Both the position numbers and the translations under genes were made by a program. Positions 12,401 to 23,997 of a DNA stretch of 64,000 bases are shown here, one piece after another (within the stretch, counting starts at the first letter, position 1; the number at the start of each line of letters is the position of its first letter). The notes beneath the pieces were generated by a model, which saw only the letters and a list, made by a program, of their open reading frames with translations, was not told the origin of the DNA and made no database searches. This DNA comes from Macrostomum hystrix (lineage: Eukaryota > Platyhelminthes > Macrostomidae). The stretch is taken from positions 5,756,001 through 5,820,000 of the forward strand of contig CATNEN010000007.1 in NCBI GenBank assembly GCA_950097015.1, written 5' to 3'.

Positions 12401-14770
12401 TGTGACTGCAGTGGAACAGTTTGTGAATGTTGTGGCCGTATTGGATACGTTTCTAATTTAAATTATGCAATTTTATATTTCAATAAAAATGATGCATGCT
12501 TTTTCAGTATCAGGAGCTGTATGCAAATTTATAAGCTTACTCATAAAGGAAATGACAATAGCTCTCTGTGACTGTACCACTTTACCATATATTCAGCTAC
12601 CAAGTGGTGACAGATAACTATTTTCTGTAAGTTAATTTATATTTTCGCTTGATTTGTTTAAATTCGAAATTTCCGGATTTTTTGCAGGGCGGCGGCGCGT
12701 CAGCAGTCGCCGTGGCGGTCGCCAGCCACGGCCATTCGCACTTGGCCTCGGTGGCACCGGCGGCGGCGTCCGACGCCACCGTCGAGCTGGCGAGCTGCCG
12801 CACCGCGGAGATTCGCCCGCCGTCGACAACGCTGGAAGTGGCGGCAGCTGCTGAAACTTCGTCGCCAGATTCTGTCGCCGGAGTTGAATCGGCCGATAGT
12901 CGGCAGTTATCTGCGAATCCGACTAAGAACGGCTTCGGCGGCGGCGGCGGCGGCCGGCTGAACATCTCCACCAGGCTGGCCAAAGTCCAACCAGTCGCCT
13001 GGATGATCCTGCTGGGAGACGCGCTGCATAACTTCATCGACGGCCTGAGCATCGGCGCGGCCTTCACCCGCTCCACCCTCAGCGGCATCAGCATCTGCCT
13101 CGCCGTACTGTGCGAGGAGCTGCCGCACGAGCTCGGCGACTTCGCCATCCTGTTGTCTTCGGGCATGTCGATGCCGATGGCGCTGCTGTGCAACTTCCTG
13201 TCCGCCTGCACCTGCTACCTGGGATTCGCCCTGGGTGTCCTGCTGGGCGAGACTGGAGCAAGCGTCTGGGTATTCGCCATCGCCAGCGGCATGTTCCTCT
13301 ACATCAGCCTCGTGGACATGGTGCGCCGTGCCTGCGGAATTTTATCCTAGAATCTTGAAGTATTTTTATGGTCGGGGATCATAGATATGGGATCTTGGAT
13401 ATCCCTAAATTGGGATCTTGGATATCCCTGAATTGGGATCTTGGATATCCCTGAATTGGGATCCTGGATATCCCTGAATTGGGATCTTTGATCCCCCTGA
13501 ATTGGGATCTTGGATATCCCTGAATTGGGATCTTGGATACCCCTGAATTGGGATCTTGGATATCCCTAAATTGGGATCTTGGATATCCCTGAATTGGGAT
13601 CCTGGATATCCCTGAATTGTGATCTTTGATCCCCCTGAATTGGGATCTTGGATATCCCTGAATTGGGATCTTGGATACCCCTGAATTGGGATCTTGGATA
13701 CCCCTGAATTGGGATCTTGGATATCCCTGAATTGGGATCTTGGATATCCCTAAATTGGGATCTTTGATCCCCCTGAATTGGGATCTTGGATATCCCTGAA
13801 TTGGGATCTTGGATACCCCTGAATTGGGATCTTGGATACCCCTGAATTGGGATCTTGGATATCCCTGAAATGGGATCTTGGATACCCCTGAATTGGGATC
13901 TTGGATACCCCTGAATTGGGATCTTGGATATCCCTAAATTGGGATCTTGGATATCCCTGAATTGGGATCTTGGATATCCCTAAATTGGGATCTTGGATAT
14001 CCCTGAATTGGGATCCTGGATATCCCTGAATTGGGATCTTGGATATCCCTGAATTGGGATCTTTGATCCCCCTGAATTGGGATCTTGGATATCCCTGGAA
14101 TTGGGATCTTGGATACCCCTGGAATTGGGATCTTGGATACCCCTGGAATTGGGATCTTTGATATCCCTGAATTGGGATCTTTGATACCCCTGAATTGGGA
14201 TCTTGGATATCCCTGAATTGGGATCTTGGATATCCCTGAATTGGGATCTTGGATATCCCTGAATTGGGATCTTTGATCCCCCTGAATTGGGATCTTGGAT
14301 ATCCCCTGAATTGGCATCTTTGATACCCCTGAATTGGGATCTTGGATATCCCTGAATTGGGATCTTGGGGATCTTGGATATCACTGAATGGGGATCTTGG
14401 GGATCTTGGATATCCCTGATTTGGGATCTTGGATATCACTGAACTGGGATCTTGGATATCCTTGATTTGGGATCTTAGATATCCTTTACTGGGATTTGGG
14501 AAATCATTCATTGGGATCTCGGATATCTATCATGAGGATTGTCGACTTTTTTTCTTCTTGGATTATATTCTGAGTTAAGATTAGGATTTTCTCGTCTTAA
14601 TCCCTTCGCAGATGCCAGAGATCGGTCACTCCATGGAGGAGCCGGAGGCCAAGCAGCTGGGCAAGGCCAAGATCTTCGTGCTGCAGAACCTGGGCCTTTT
14701 CATGGGCTTCGGCGCCATCCTGCTGCTTGCCATTTACGGCGGCAACATCAAAATCGGCGGCGATGCTTGA
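6407..14770 (+). CDS. slc39a8/14: ZIP family metal transporter, ZIP8/ZIP14-like (seven coding exons)
   Basis: Imports divalent metal (Zn, and in ZIP8/14 also Mn/Fe) across the plasma or endosomal membrane. Proposed exons: 6407-6562, 6686-6878, 7432-7601, 10772-10996, 11690-11947, 12688-13320 and 14612-14770. All have GT-AG borders and are phase-consistent, giving about 597 aa. Exon 3 carries TM1-TM2. Exon 4 ends in TM3. Exon 5 holds a His-rich loop ([10 protein letters not shown]), and exon 6 begins with more His (SHGHSH) in the TM3-TM4 loop. Exon 6 contains the metal-binding TM4 motif [11 protein letters not shown] and the TM5 motif [11 protein letters not shown] Glu replaces the first His of the canonical HExPHE, which is diagnostic of ZIP8 and ZIP14. 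Exon 7 encodes the last helix. The ATG at 6407 gives a luminal domain without a signal peptide, and TAACTAG before it could be a splice acceptor, so a leader exon is probably missing upstream. Exon 5's acceptor is the least certain border. Confidence 0.88.
6918..7316. repeat. 22-bp minisatellite in ZIP intron 2
   Basis: Tandem units around TGGTCATTGCCTAATGGTCT, with a higher-order pattern in which every third or fourth unit reads CTTCATAATATTCTAGTC. Located between ZIP exons 2 and 3. Confidence 0.9.
7736..7790. repeat. Left remnant of a 28-bp minisatellite split by a retroelement
   Basis: About two copies of the GATTTTGGTTGGATGATTGG-type unit. The same unit resumes at 10604, so the gypsy remnant between them appears to have landed inside this array. 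Confidence 0.7.
7893..10601 (-). mobile_element. Antisense Ty3/gypsy remnant in ZIP intron 3 (gag, protease, RT, RNase H, pol C-terminus)
   Basis: On the minus strand the order is normal for Ty3/gypsy. Gag starts at the ATG at 10601 ([20 protein letters not shown]). Next comes a Gag C-terminus with a degenerate zinc knuckle ([14 protein letters not shown]), then a protease-like stretch. RT follows ([20 protein letters not shown], then [11 protein letters not shown]) and then RNase H ([14 protein letters not shown]). After RNase H the sequence jumps to a pol C-terminal tail ([15 protein letters not shown], then [13 protein letters not shown]), so the integrase core is deleted. Reading frames change at least four times. 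No LTR is visible at either side; the gag ATG lies within a few bases of the minisatellite. The copy is inactive and antisense to the ZIP gene. Confidence 0.85.
10604..10735. repeat. 28-bp minisatellite, right part
   Basis: Four to five copies of GATTTTGGTTGGATGATTGG followed by GAGTATGG. It continues the array at 7736-7790 on the other side of the retroelement and ends just before ZIP exon 4. Confidence 0.85.
11098..11475 (+). mobile_element. tRNA-derived SINE, family A, copy 1
   Basis: The Pol III-like head contains TGCCTCTCGCACCAAGG and a box-B-like GAGTTCAATTCC. It is followed by a body that includes CCTCCAAGGCACAGTGAGAG and a 3' AATAATAATA tail. The same body occurs in reverse at 27405-27790 and 23310-23512. 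It lies in ZIP intron 4. Confidence 0.8.
11955..12440. repeat. 30-bp minisatellite filling ZIP intron 5
   Basis: About 16 copies of a 30-bp unit around TTTGTGAGTGTTGTGACTGC with no indels, starting a few bases after the exon 5 donor at 11948. Because 30 is a multiple of three, one frame stays open and spells a [10 protein letters not shown]-like decapeptide over and over. This is a repeat artefact, not a protein. Confidence 0.95.
13362..14530. repeat. 23-bp minisatellite filling ZIP intron 6
   Basis: About 50 copies of a 23-bp unit (TTGGGATCTTGGATATCCCT + GAA) with variants CCC for TAT and TTTGATCC for TTGGATA. Since 23 is not divisible by three, each minus-strand frame cycles through the same peptide ([20 protein letters not shown]), which produces three overlapping spurious ORFs. 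It starts about 40 bp after the exon 6 donor. Confidence 0.95.
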
Positions 14771-14924
14771 CCTTTTTACGGCCCCGCCAGTGTTTTGTGT
14801 CCAGCGGTGACAGAGCCTTTACTGCCTGCCCTGCATCGTGAATCAATTTTTTGTAGTTATTTAATTTTTAGAATTTTGTGGGTTGAGAACTTTTTTTCTA
14901 TAAAACCTTATTATTAGCTTATTC

Positions 14925-16195
14925 TTAATCTGCATACCTAATGAGATCCCATCTGCATATCTAATGAGATCCCATCTGAATACCTAATGAGATCCCATCT
15001 GCATATCTAATGAGATCCCATCTGAATACCTAATGAGATCCCATCTGCATATCTAATGAGATCCCATCTGAATACCTAATGAGATCCCATCTGCATATCT
15101 AATGAGATCCCATCTGAATATCTGATGAGATCCCATCTGAGTGCCTAATGAGATCCCATCTGAATGCCTAATGAGATCCCATCTGAGTGCCTAATGAGAT
15201 CCCATCTGAATATCTAATGAGATCCCATCTGAATATCTGATGAGATCCCATCTGAGTGCCTAATGAGATCCCATCTGAATGCCTAATGAGATCCCATCTG
15301 AGTGCCTAATGAGATCCCATCTGAATATCTAATGAGATCCCATCTGAATGCCTAATGAGATCCCATCTGAGTGCCTAATGAGATCCCATCTGAGTGCCTA
15401 ATGAGATCCCATCTGAATGCCTAATGAGATCCCATCTGAGTGCCTAATGAGATCCCATCTGAATATCTAATGAGATCCCATCTGAATGCCTAATGAGATC
15501 CCATCTGAGTGCCTAATGAGATCCTATCTGAATGCCTAATGAGATCCCATCTGAATATCTAATGAGATCCCATCTGAATATCTAATGAGATCCTATCTGA
15601 ATACATAATGAGATCCTATCTGAATACATAATGAGATCCCATCTGATTACATAATGAGATCCCATCTGAATATCTAATGAGATCCGATCTGAATACATAA
15701 TGAGATCCTATCTGAATACATAATGAGATCCCATCTGATTACATAATGAGATCCCATCTGAATATCTAATGAGATCCGATCTGAATACATAATGAGATCC
15801 TATCTGAATACATAATGAGATCCCATCTGATTACATAATGGGATCCCATCTGAATATCTAATGATATCCCATCTGAATGCCTAATGAGATCCTATCTGAG
15901 TGCCTAATGAGATCCTATCTAAATGCCTAATGAGATCCCATCTGAATATCTGAATACCTAATGAGATCCCATCTGAATATCTGAATACCTAATAAGATCC
16001 CATCTGCATATCTAATGAGATCCCATCTGAATACATAATGAGATCCCATCTGAATATCTGAATACCTAATGAGATCCCATCTGCATATCTAATGAGATCC
16101 CATCTGAATACATAATGAGATCCCATCTGAATATCTGAATACCTAATGAGATCCCATCTGCATATCTAATGAGATCCCATCTGAATATCTTGTGG
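14925..16195. repeat. 23-bp satellite downstream of the ZIP gene
   Basis: More than 50 copies of a unit built on GAGATCCCATCTGAATRCCT + AAT, with sub-variants (TACATAAT, TATCTAAT, GTGCCTAAT) that form local blocks. It begins about 155 bp after the ZIP stop codon, in or past the 3' UTR. Confidence 0.95.
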
Positions 16196-16199
16196 AATA

Positions 16200-16920
16200 C
16201 CTTTAGATCATCCATCATCTAGCTACCTATTATCTAATCTACTCGTATATTAGTACAAATCTATACAGCTCTAATTTGAGTATTGCATTATTTATGTCTT
16301 GAGTACTATTGTTTTGTATTTATTCTGTTTCCTAATGGACAGCTGAGAAATTGTTTATTAAATATTTGCAGCATATTTTACCAATTCTTTTGGCAATATA
16401 CGTACGGCTTGTGCGATCCATTCGCTTGACTATGAAAATAGATGTTCTGGTCTCAGCTTTGTGTTTAGGCTTGAGTTTTGTTTCCCCAACAGTAATAAAG
16501 TATCGGACCAATCATGTTTCGACAATTTTTACACACGTTTCTGTTTTCATCAATGCTGTCAAATTAGAAATCCATTTTCCGTCGGGGTTTTGCCGGTACT
16601 AACTACCAGTTTAATTGAGGTATGATTTCTTGATTTTAAGTTTCCCTTGCCTGCCTTCAGGTTTATTTATGTTATTCATGTTTATAAAATCGGAACATTT
16701 TATCAGAAATTTTAACGCGATATATTTTATGTAAGATTGTGATCTTGGTTTGAGAGTAACTATTTAATCTTTTTACACAATCATATTACAGCAAATTGCC
16801 AGTTTATTTAGAGTGGCCTGCCTCTGTTATTTTAGTCGCCTTGTGGTCGTGTCAGTATTTCAGTATGACGAACTTTTAATTACTTATTGATCCCTTACAT
16901 CCTCATTTTCGCTTAGCAGC
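16200..16920. other. Non-coding stretch, nothing recognised
   Basis: AT-rich, with only short open frames of no recognisable family, between two satellite arrays. Confidence 0.5.
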
Positions 16921-16924
16921 TTCA

Positions 16925-17895
16925 ATTCAATCTGGGGTGCTGCCCATCTGCAATTAGTGACTTTACTGCAGTCTGGGGTGCTGCCCATCTGCAATTAGTG
17001 ACTTTACTGCAGTCAGGGGTGCTGTCCATCTGCAGTTAGTGACTTTACTGCAGTCAGGGGTGCTGTCCATCTGCAGTTAGTGACTTTACTGCAGTCTGGG
17101 GTGCTGTCCATCTGCAATTAGTGACTTTACTGCAGTCAGGGGTGCTGTCCATCTGCAATTAGTGACTTTACTGCAGTCTGGGGTGCTGCCCATCTGCAAT
17201 TAGTGACTTTACTGCAGTCAGGGGTGCTGTCCATCTGCAGTTAGTGACTTTACTGCAGTCTGGGGTGCTGCCCATCTGCAATTAGTGACTTTACTGCAGT
17301 CTGGGGTGCTGCCCATCTGCAATTAGTGACTTTACTGCAGTCTGGGGTGCTGTCCATCTGCAATTAGTGACTTTACTGCAGTCTGGGGTGCTGCCCATCT
17401 GCAATTAGTGACTTTACTGCAGTCTGGGGTGCTGCCCATCTGCAATTAGTGACTTTACTGCAGTCTGGGGTGCTGCCCATCTGCAATTAGTGACTTTACT
17501 GCAGTCTGGGGTGCTGCCCATCTGCAGTTAGTGACTTTACTGCAGTCTGGGGTGCTGTCCATCTGCAATTAGTGACTTTACTGCAGTCTGGGGTGCTGCC
17601 CATCTGCAATTAGTGACTTTACTGCAGTCTGGGGTGCTGCCCATCTGCAGTTAGTGACTTTACTGCAGTCTGGGGTGCTGTCCATCTGCAATTAGTGACT
17701 TTACTGCAGTCTGGGGTGCTGCCCATCTGCAATTAGTGACTTTACTGCAGTCTGGGGTGCTGCCCATCTGCAATTAGTGACTTTACTGCAGTCTGGGGTG
17801 CTGCCCATCTGCAATTAGTGACTTTACTGCAGTCTGGGGTGCTGTCCATCTGCAATTAGTGACTTTACTGCAGTCTGGGGTGCTGCCCATCGACA
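16925..17895. repeat. 41-bp satellite
   Basis: About 23 copies of a 41-bp unit containing CTGCAGTCTGGGGTGCTGCC and ATCTGCAATTAGTGACTTTA. Two-base variants (TCTGG/TCAGG, GCCC/GTCC, AAT/AGT) alternate between units. Each unit has a PstI site (CTGCAG). The array is intergenic. Confidence 0.95.
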
Positions 17896-17899
17896 GTTA

Positions 17900-18635
17900 T
17901 TGACCTAAAAATAGAAAAGAAGATTATTGACCTAAAAATAGAAAAGAAGATGCTAGAGCTTTCTACTGTATCCTTTCTTATTGTTTTGCACTAGTTTTCG
18001 CACTCCTGTTTGATTTTATCTTACAATTTTTTTTGTCAATTTTATATGCAAATGCTGCAAGTATTTTTGAGTAGTCCTTTGTCTTAAAAGATTTGATCTA
18101 GAGAACTGCCTTCTTCGGTGATAACACAGCTGTTTGTGTGCTCAATCTTTAAAAGTTATTCTTATTGCCTCGAGGTTTGAATTGAATTCAATATATGCTT
18201 TAAGTCTTAGCCTTCTTGATTTTAGTCTTCTGATTTTAGAATGGTCAATCGGTTCAGTTTAAGTGACTAAAAGTTCTTCTAGAACGGTGCACACAGCGAC
18301 AAATTCGTTAAAGTTCCAGTTTTTCTTATTCATTTCAATACAACCGACTGGCTTTATTGGCTTCCCTATTTCTCATTTTATTCTTAAAGTATAATTGCAG
18401 GTGCCCTGCTAGAGTCAATAACCGTCACGGATACAGCTGAGTAAACAGGCTGTGCTTTGCTTTTTCTTGGAGACTCTGCAACTTCTGCAAGCTAAGTCAA
18501 CTCAGTCTGAATGTCCCTTATGAACTGCTCTACCGCACCTAGGCTTTGTGTCTCAGTTGGGTCATACCGGTCTAACTCTAGCTCATTGGCTGCTGTCATT
18601 GTGCGTCATGACCTATCTCACTCTAGCTCATTGAC
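17900..18635. other. Non-coding stretch, nothing recognised
   Basis: AT-rich with no open frame of note. It contains only a short direct duplication (GACCTAAAAATAGAAAAGAAG, 17911-17950). Confidence 0.5.
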
Positions 18636-18648
18636 ATTCTGATAGACT

Positions 18649-19244
18649 CTTCTATCTATTTTGCAGGGGGGCCGGGGCACTTGTCGCACAAGCGACGGAG
18701 CGGCATGCCCCCAGACCGGCGAACTAGGCGCTTAGCGCCCATCGCGCCGCCTCCCCTGAGCAGGCACCACACCAGCAGCACAGACCAGCCGGGGAGGGCA
18801 GGAGGCACCCAGAATAGGCAGCAGTGTCCCCCACCCCAGCCCCACACGCACAGAGCAGACCGAGCCGGGGCGGAAGGCTGATAAGAAATCAGTCCTCAGG
18901 GGGGGCGGGTGATGAGTGTACACTTATCCAGTCGCGCTGACGGAAATCCAGAAAGCGCGTGGCGGTGTACACCCGCCCCCCAGCCACCCCCCCCGCAAGG
19001 CCTCACGCCCCAGCGCCAACGCACACAACTCACGCAACGCAGAACAGGCACACAGAAAGGTAGGAGCGAAGCTGTTATTTCAAGCTTTGATTGCACGAAA
19101 TATGGTGCACCTCCGCCGGTCGCTACTGTCAAAAGTAAAAACCCTCCAACAAGTCCCGAAATTAATCGTGACTTGAAGGGAGAATCGAACTAGCGTCCAT
19201 TGGAGTGCGAGGCAGCGACGCTAGCCGCTGACCCACTCGCCCCC
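18649..19244 (-). mobile_element. Long GC-rich tRNA-derived SINE with target-site duplication
   Basis: On the minus strand the element starts GGGGGCGAGTGGGTCAGCGG, tRNA-like with an A-box-type core. A B-box follows (TAGTTCGATTCTCCC), and then a GC-rich body of about 500 bp ends in a TGCAAAATAGATAGA-type tail. It is flanked by the direct repeat CTGATAGACT at 18639-18648 and 19245-19254. The body gives several short open frames on both strands that match nothing. Confidence 0.7.
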
Positions 19245-19444
19245 CTGATAGACTTATCAGTCAGGGAAGAATGATTTGGACTTAAATTAGACTTGAATGC
19301 CAGCTTTCCACTAGTGGCAATTTGGTCATAAATTTTCCTGCACAAGTTACTTCTGGCTAACTTTGAAAGAATTTGTAAACATGTTGCTCTCAGCTCGCTA
19401 CTGAAGCGAACTTTTGTACCTAATTAAAAAACAGCCCTCTACCC

Positions 19445-19761
19445 CAGGTGTCGGAAAACTTATTCGCGTGCGGGCCATGGAGAGAACCTAAAAGGCGACA
19501 GTGGGCCTCACTAACTGTAGGAATATGAGAAAGGGGTGAAATGAGACAAGGGGAGATGAGACAGAAAAGAAATGAGACATGGGAGAGATGAGTCAGCGAT
19601 GAGATGAGATGCGGGATAAGAGACAGAAGAGATGAGACTCCATTTCCAGAGGAGAGAGAGAGATGAGACAGGATACTATAGATGTTGGAAGGGACAACGG
19701 GCCGGATTTGGGAGCTTCGAGGGCCGCATCTGGCCCGCGGGCCGGGGTTTGCCGACCCCTG
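19445..19761. mobile_element. hAT-type MITE, copy 1
   Basis: The right end read inward is CAGGGGTCGGCAAACCCC and the left end is CAGGTGTCGGAAAAC, a degraded inverted pair of the hAT type. The interior has ATGAGACA-rich minisatellite steps and the subterminal block GGCCGCATCTGGCCCGCGGG. It is about 75-80% similar by eye to the copy at 22672-22983. The target duplication is not recognisable. Confidence 0.7.
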
Positions 19762-19769
19762 CTAAGCTT

Positions 19770-21400
19770 ACTTATTTATGTATTATCTTTGCACTCCTTA
19801 CTACTAATAAACAGTTTCGTTAGTAGCATACGAAGGAAACTTCATACTTTTTGAGTGAATTATTTCAATGATAATTAGCAGCGAAGGAAATCCTGTTAAA
19901 ATATTTCCGAACCCCGGGGTGAATTTGCTGCTCAATGTTCTCTGTTTTCAATCCTCATTACGCCTAGAAGGGCTTATTTGACTGCCATCATCAGGCGAAG
20001 ATCATGAATGATTGCTAAAGCCCAGTGCCAATCCTCTGGGAGATTTAGTTGCTTGTTTTGCTAACAGGCACGTGGGAATTTCATTTAGGTCGAGTGGAAA
20101 GTTCAGATGTCGATCAAATCAATTGCTGATGCCCCCTCATCTGCTCTAAATCTGGAGTGCAAAATTATGTTAGATGCAAATTCACTCAATAGGCGGTCAC
20201 TTGGACAAGCTTATGTTAGTTAGTTAGAATAGAGGTTACTTAAAAGTTAGTTTGAATGTAGAGAATTTACTTTGCTTTCTAGAAAAGCAAACATTTCGAA
20301 AATATGTTGCACAAAATAATCATGTTTTTCTTCAAGTAGTGCATCAGAATATCCTATCTGCGCAGTGTATTTTCGGGACAGCCAGTCAGCCTACACTGGT
20401 CTGGAAAATGGGGGTTTGGCCGGGAGTTGTCTCCAGTTTCTAGATTCAAAGCTCCATGATCTAGTCTAGTCTGTAAAGATGCTTTTCTGATTGACCTTGG
20501 CTTCCGAATAAGAGCTTTTAATTTTTTTCAGTTGAATTCCATTGACTGCTATTTTTAGAAAACCTTGTGGGAACCCTTTTTAAACGCCTTTCAGCCCAGG
20601 CACGTGACTAACGTTAACCAATTGGATCCGTCTTAAGGCTTTTAAAACTAAGAATTCTCCATTTGACCTTGAAGTCACGCTTTAGTCATGTGATTTTTAT
20701 GCACTATATAGTACGAGCTATCTTTTTGGCATGCCAGCCAGTGCAGAGACATGAAGGGCTTCCATGACGTCATATATTTACCAAGTTTGATATTTAAAAC
20801 GATTTAATTAAAATTGAATATCTGATAAGGCGCCATCAGCCATACGAGCTAGGTAATTATAGAGAAAAAATCTGATCTGATCGTGTGTGTACTGGGTGAG
20901 CGATATGAAAAAAAAGACAATATTATCGACCTCCCTGGAGATGCGTCACATCGTCAGCTTCGAGTCTTTGTTAACAAATAATTATCTGATTGTGTTCGGG
21001 CTGCGCTGAAAGAGAGATTTCGAAACAGCTGGTTGACTTCTGCCAGAACAGGTGATTTTTTTGAGCTGTTGCGCGATCGCCCATCTCTTAAAGTAAGTAG
21101 AAATGGTGATTCTTTTTCATTGCTAGTACCGTAAATTCAGAATAACAGCACGGTTGGCGACCTGTTCAAAGCGCCCTGCCAGACTGAAGTTCTGTCTTAA
21201 AACGGGAGTTCCAAACGGGATCAGAGGGGGAGTTTCAGAAAGTGCTAATGAGACCATGCTTGCATCTTCTGTACAAAATTTACTAATCTTTGAGTCCCGT
21301 CACTGATGTTCATCAGGCAGGCGCTCACAATGATTGTGAGAAGTAAAAATGGATCAGGGAGGGCAAGGTACGGGGCAGGGCGGCAGGCGTGATGGCGGAG
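19770..21400. other. Intergenic region between the MITE and the channel 3' end
   Basis: No gene recognised on either strand. It should contain the 3' UTR of the minus-strand channel gene just left of 21405. Confidence 0.5.
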
Positions 21401-21404
21401 TTCG

Positions 21405-23997
21405 CTAGGTGAGCTCCAGCTCATCGCAGGTCGGCACGTGCGGCGGCGCGGGCTTGCTCGGCTTGGCGTGGCGAACGGACGCCGCCGAGCCGAGGCCCGC
21501 CGGTCCCGGCGGCGGCGGCAGGCTGGTCAACGGCTTGCCGGCCAGCGCCATGGCGTTCTCCGTCACCTGGCGGAAGGCGCGCTGCACCTTGTGCCGCCGC
21601 CAGGCCCGCTGCAGCGTCTTAGCCGCAATGTCCTCCTTCTTGCGCCGCATTGTTGTCGAGATGGCGACTGTGCGCACCCGGGTCGGGAAGGTCTCGCGGA
21701 ACTTCTTCTCGATCTCGTTGAGCGTGTTGCGGAAGTGGTCGGAGTCCTCGATGTCGCCAAGCACGTGGCGCACGAGAGCCACAAGCACGTCCAAGCAGTG
21801 CAGCTTGTCGCCCTCCACAATGGGAATGTCGAATGAGGTTATGGCGATGATGTTCGGCTTGGGAATGCCCAGCGGTTCGTCCAAATCGTCGACAAACTCT
21901 GACAGCTGGTCGTACTTGATGTACTGCGAGGCGTGCGGGTCGTAGCGCTCCCAGACCAGGTAAAACATGTCGAAGTCATCATCGGTGATGCCGACCTCCT
22001 CCTGCTCGTGCGCCTGGTTGAAGTTCTCCAGGATGATGGCGATGTACAGGTTGATGACAATCAGCCTGGTGACGAAGACGAAGCTGGCCATGAAGACGAT
22101 GGCCATTTCGGGGATGGAGCAGTTGCCGTTCAGTGAGACTTTGGCCACTCCGTTGCGGATGACGTGGGTGGAGTTGCAGTCGGGCGGCTGCACCATGAGC
22201 GAGTACAGAATGTCGTTCCAGCCGGCGCTGGTAGTGAGGCGGAAGAGCAGAACCATGCTTCGGCCGAAGGTCTCAAAGTTCACCAAGTCGTTTAGTGCGC
22301 CATTGTGGATCACATTGCCGAAGAAGATCATGCCGATGATGGCGTAGATGAACATTACCAGCAGCAGGAGGGCTCCGATGTTGCCCAAGGCCGGCAGGGA
22401 GATGATTAGCGCAAACAGCAGCTTGCGGATGCCCTTGGCGGCCTTGATGAGGCGCAGTACGCGGCCGATTCGAAAGATTCGAACCACCCGCAGCAGGGTG
22501 GGGGTGACGAACACGCTGCTGACGATGTCACTCAGCACGGCGCCTGCGGTGGAATTCGATTCAAATTTCTGTAGCAACAACTTCATACATTTCACATAAT
22601 ACGCATTTTCATCTACGACAACAGACAGAGCACAACGAGAAAGTAATAAAAACTAAACACTTGTTCTAGAACAGGGGTCGGCAAATCTATTAGCACGCGG
22701 GCCACGGAGAGAACCTAAAAGTCGACAGCGGGCTGCATTAACTGTAGAACTATCGGAAAGGGTTGAGATGAGACAGGGATGAGATGAGACAGGGAAGAGA
22801 TGAGACAGGGAAGAGATGAGACAGGGAAGAGATGAGACAGGGAAGAGATGAGACAGGGAAGAGATGAGACAGGGAAGAGATGAGACAGATATGAGACGGG
22901 ATACTGTAGGTGTTGGAAGGGGCAAAGATTTGGGAGCTTCGAGGGCCGCATCTGGCCCGCGGGCCGGAGTTTGCCGACCCCTGCTCTAGAATTTCTTAGT
23001 GAATATTCAGAAATGACACTATAATGTAAGCTGAGGACAATGAACAACAAAGTCTTCATACCTGGCCGCAGTTTGGAAACAACGTCTGTTAAGGACGGAT
23101 TGAAGAGTTGCGGGTTTACGTTAGCTCATAAAAGTTCAATGCTTCATGCCGCCTGAAACCCAGGTTTAGTCAGGCAAGTTCTAGGTTAAAAAATCACGAA
23201 AAGTCATACGATTATCGGTCATCAACTTTTCGGACATTTGCACCGAATAATATTTGCAGGAGGACTGGTACATTATTAGGTGACAGAATATCTGCAAGCA
23301 GCGAGAGGCAGTTCTGCTCATTCCGCTGATTGCTGAGCACACACTCGCACAAGGTTGTACATCTGACCTGAATTTCTAATTTTCAGGTAGTGCACACTCT
23401 CACTGAGACTTGGGAGTGTTGGCGCCTCAAAGGTGTAATTGAACTCAGGGAACTTGGTGCGAGAGGCGTTAACCGCTCTGCCACCCATCCCCGGGGAGGC
23501 TGAGATCCCGTCAGAGTTGCTCCTCAAGCGGTCGCTTACCAACAATGCTAAGCACCACAATGATAAAATCGAAGACATTCCAAGCCCGACGGAAGTAGTG
23601 CCACCGCAGACCGATGATCTTGATGACCGCCTCCATGGTGAAGACGGTGGTGAAGGCGATGTTCACCACCTCCAGGCACTGCGTGATGGCCGGCTGCTGC
23701 TTGTAGTGCTCAACCATCATGGCCATCATGTTCAGGAAGATCAGGAACACGATGGTCAACTCGAACTTGTTGCTGACTGCCACGTCGAAGAAGAACTCTT
23801 GGAAGCGGTTCTGTAAGGATCATTGTTGAAATTAACTTGAACTGGAAAATTATTGTGATGCACCAGTAAAAAATTGTTAATTTTCGTACCTTAGGTCGGC
23901 GAATAGTTTTCTGCGGCTTCTTTTTGCCCAGCTTGCGCATCGTGTGATAATAGTTCCTCTGGCTGGGCGTCAGGAACACCTCCAGCACGTTCTCCCG
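21405..23997 (-). CDS. Nav2: Nav2 III-IV linker, domain IV and C-terminus (exons 19-21)
   Basis: Exon 19 encodes the inactivation linker. The hydrophobic triplet is VFL (23979-23971), followed by [20 protein letters not shown], the conserved downstream block. Exon 20 is IVS1-S3. Exon 21 (379 codons with stop) is S4 ([20 protein letters not shown]), S5, the pore [11 protein letters not shown] with filter Ala at 22226-22224, S6, an EF-hand-like region and an IQ-like helix ([18 protein letters not shown]), ending CDELELT. The tail is proline-rich near the end and shorter than in many Nav1 channels. Confidence 0.92.

Noticed and set aside
11781-12461. 226-codon plus-strand ORF with [10 protein letters not shown] repeats
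   Set aside because: A 30-bp minisatellite keeps one frame open. It is out of frame with ZIP exon 5 and is removed as an intron.
12618-13211. Minus-strand ORF of 197 codons opposite ZIP exon 6
   Set aside because: Shadow of the conserved TM4-TM5 coding sequence on the plus strand.
13750-14511. Long minus-strand ORFs with [18 protein letters not shown] repeats
   Set aside because: Artefact of a 23-bp satellite read in cycling frames. The same peptide appears in all three frames and the region lies inside a ZIP intron.
21438-21836. Plus-strand ORFs of 130-180 codons opposite the last Nav2 exon
   Set aside because: Shadow frames in GC-rich coding DNA. The minus strand encodes the conserved domain IV and IQ region.
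23460-23512. Possible tRNA gene (good A-box TGGCAGAGCGGTT)
   Set aside because: No acceptor-stem pairing, and the downstream body is shared with two other copies. It is a SINE head.
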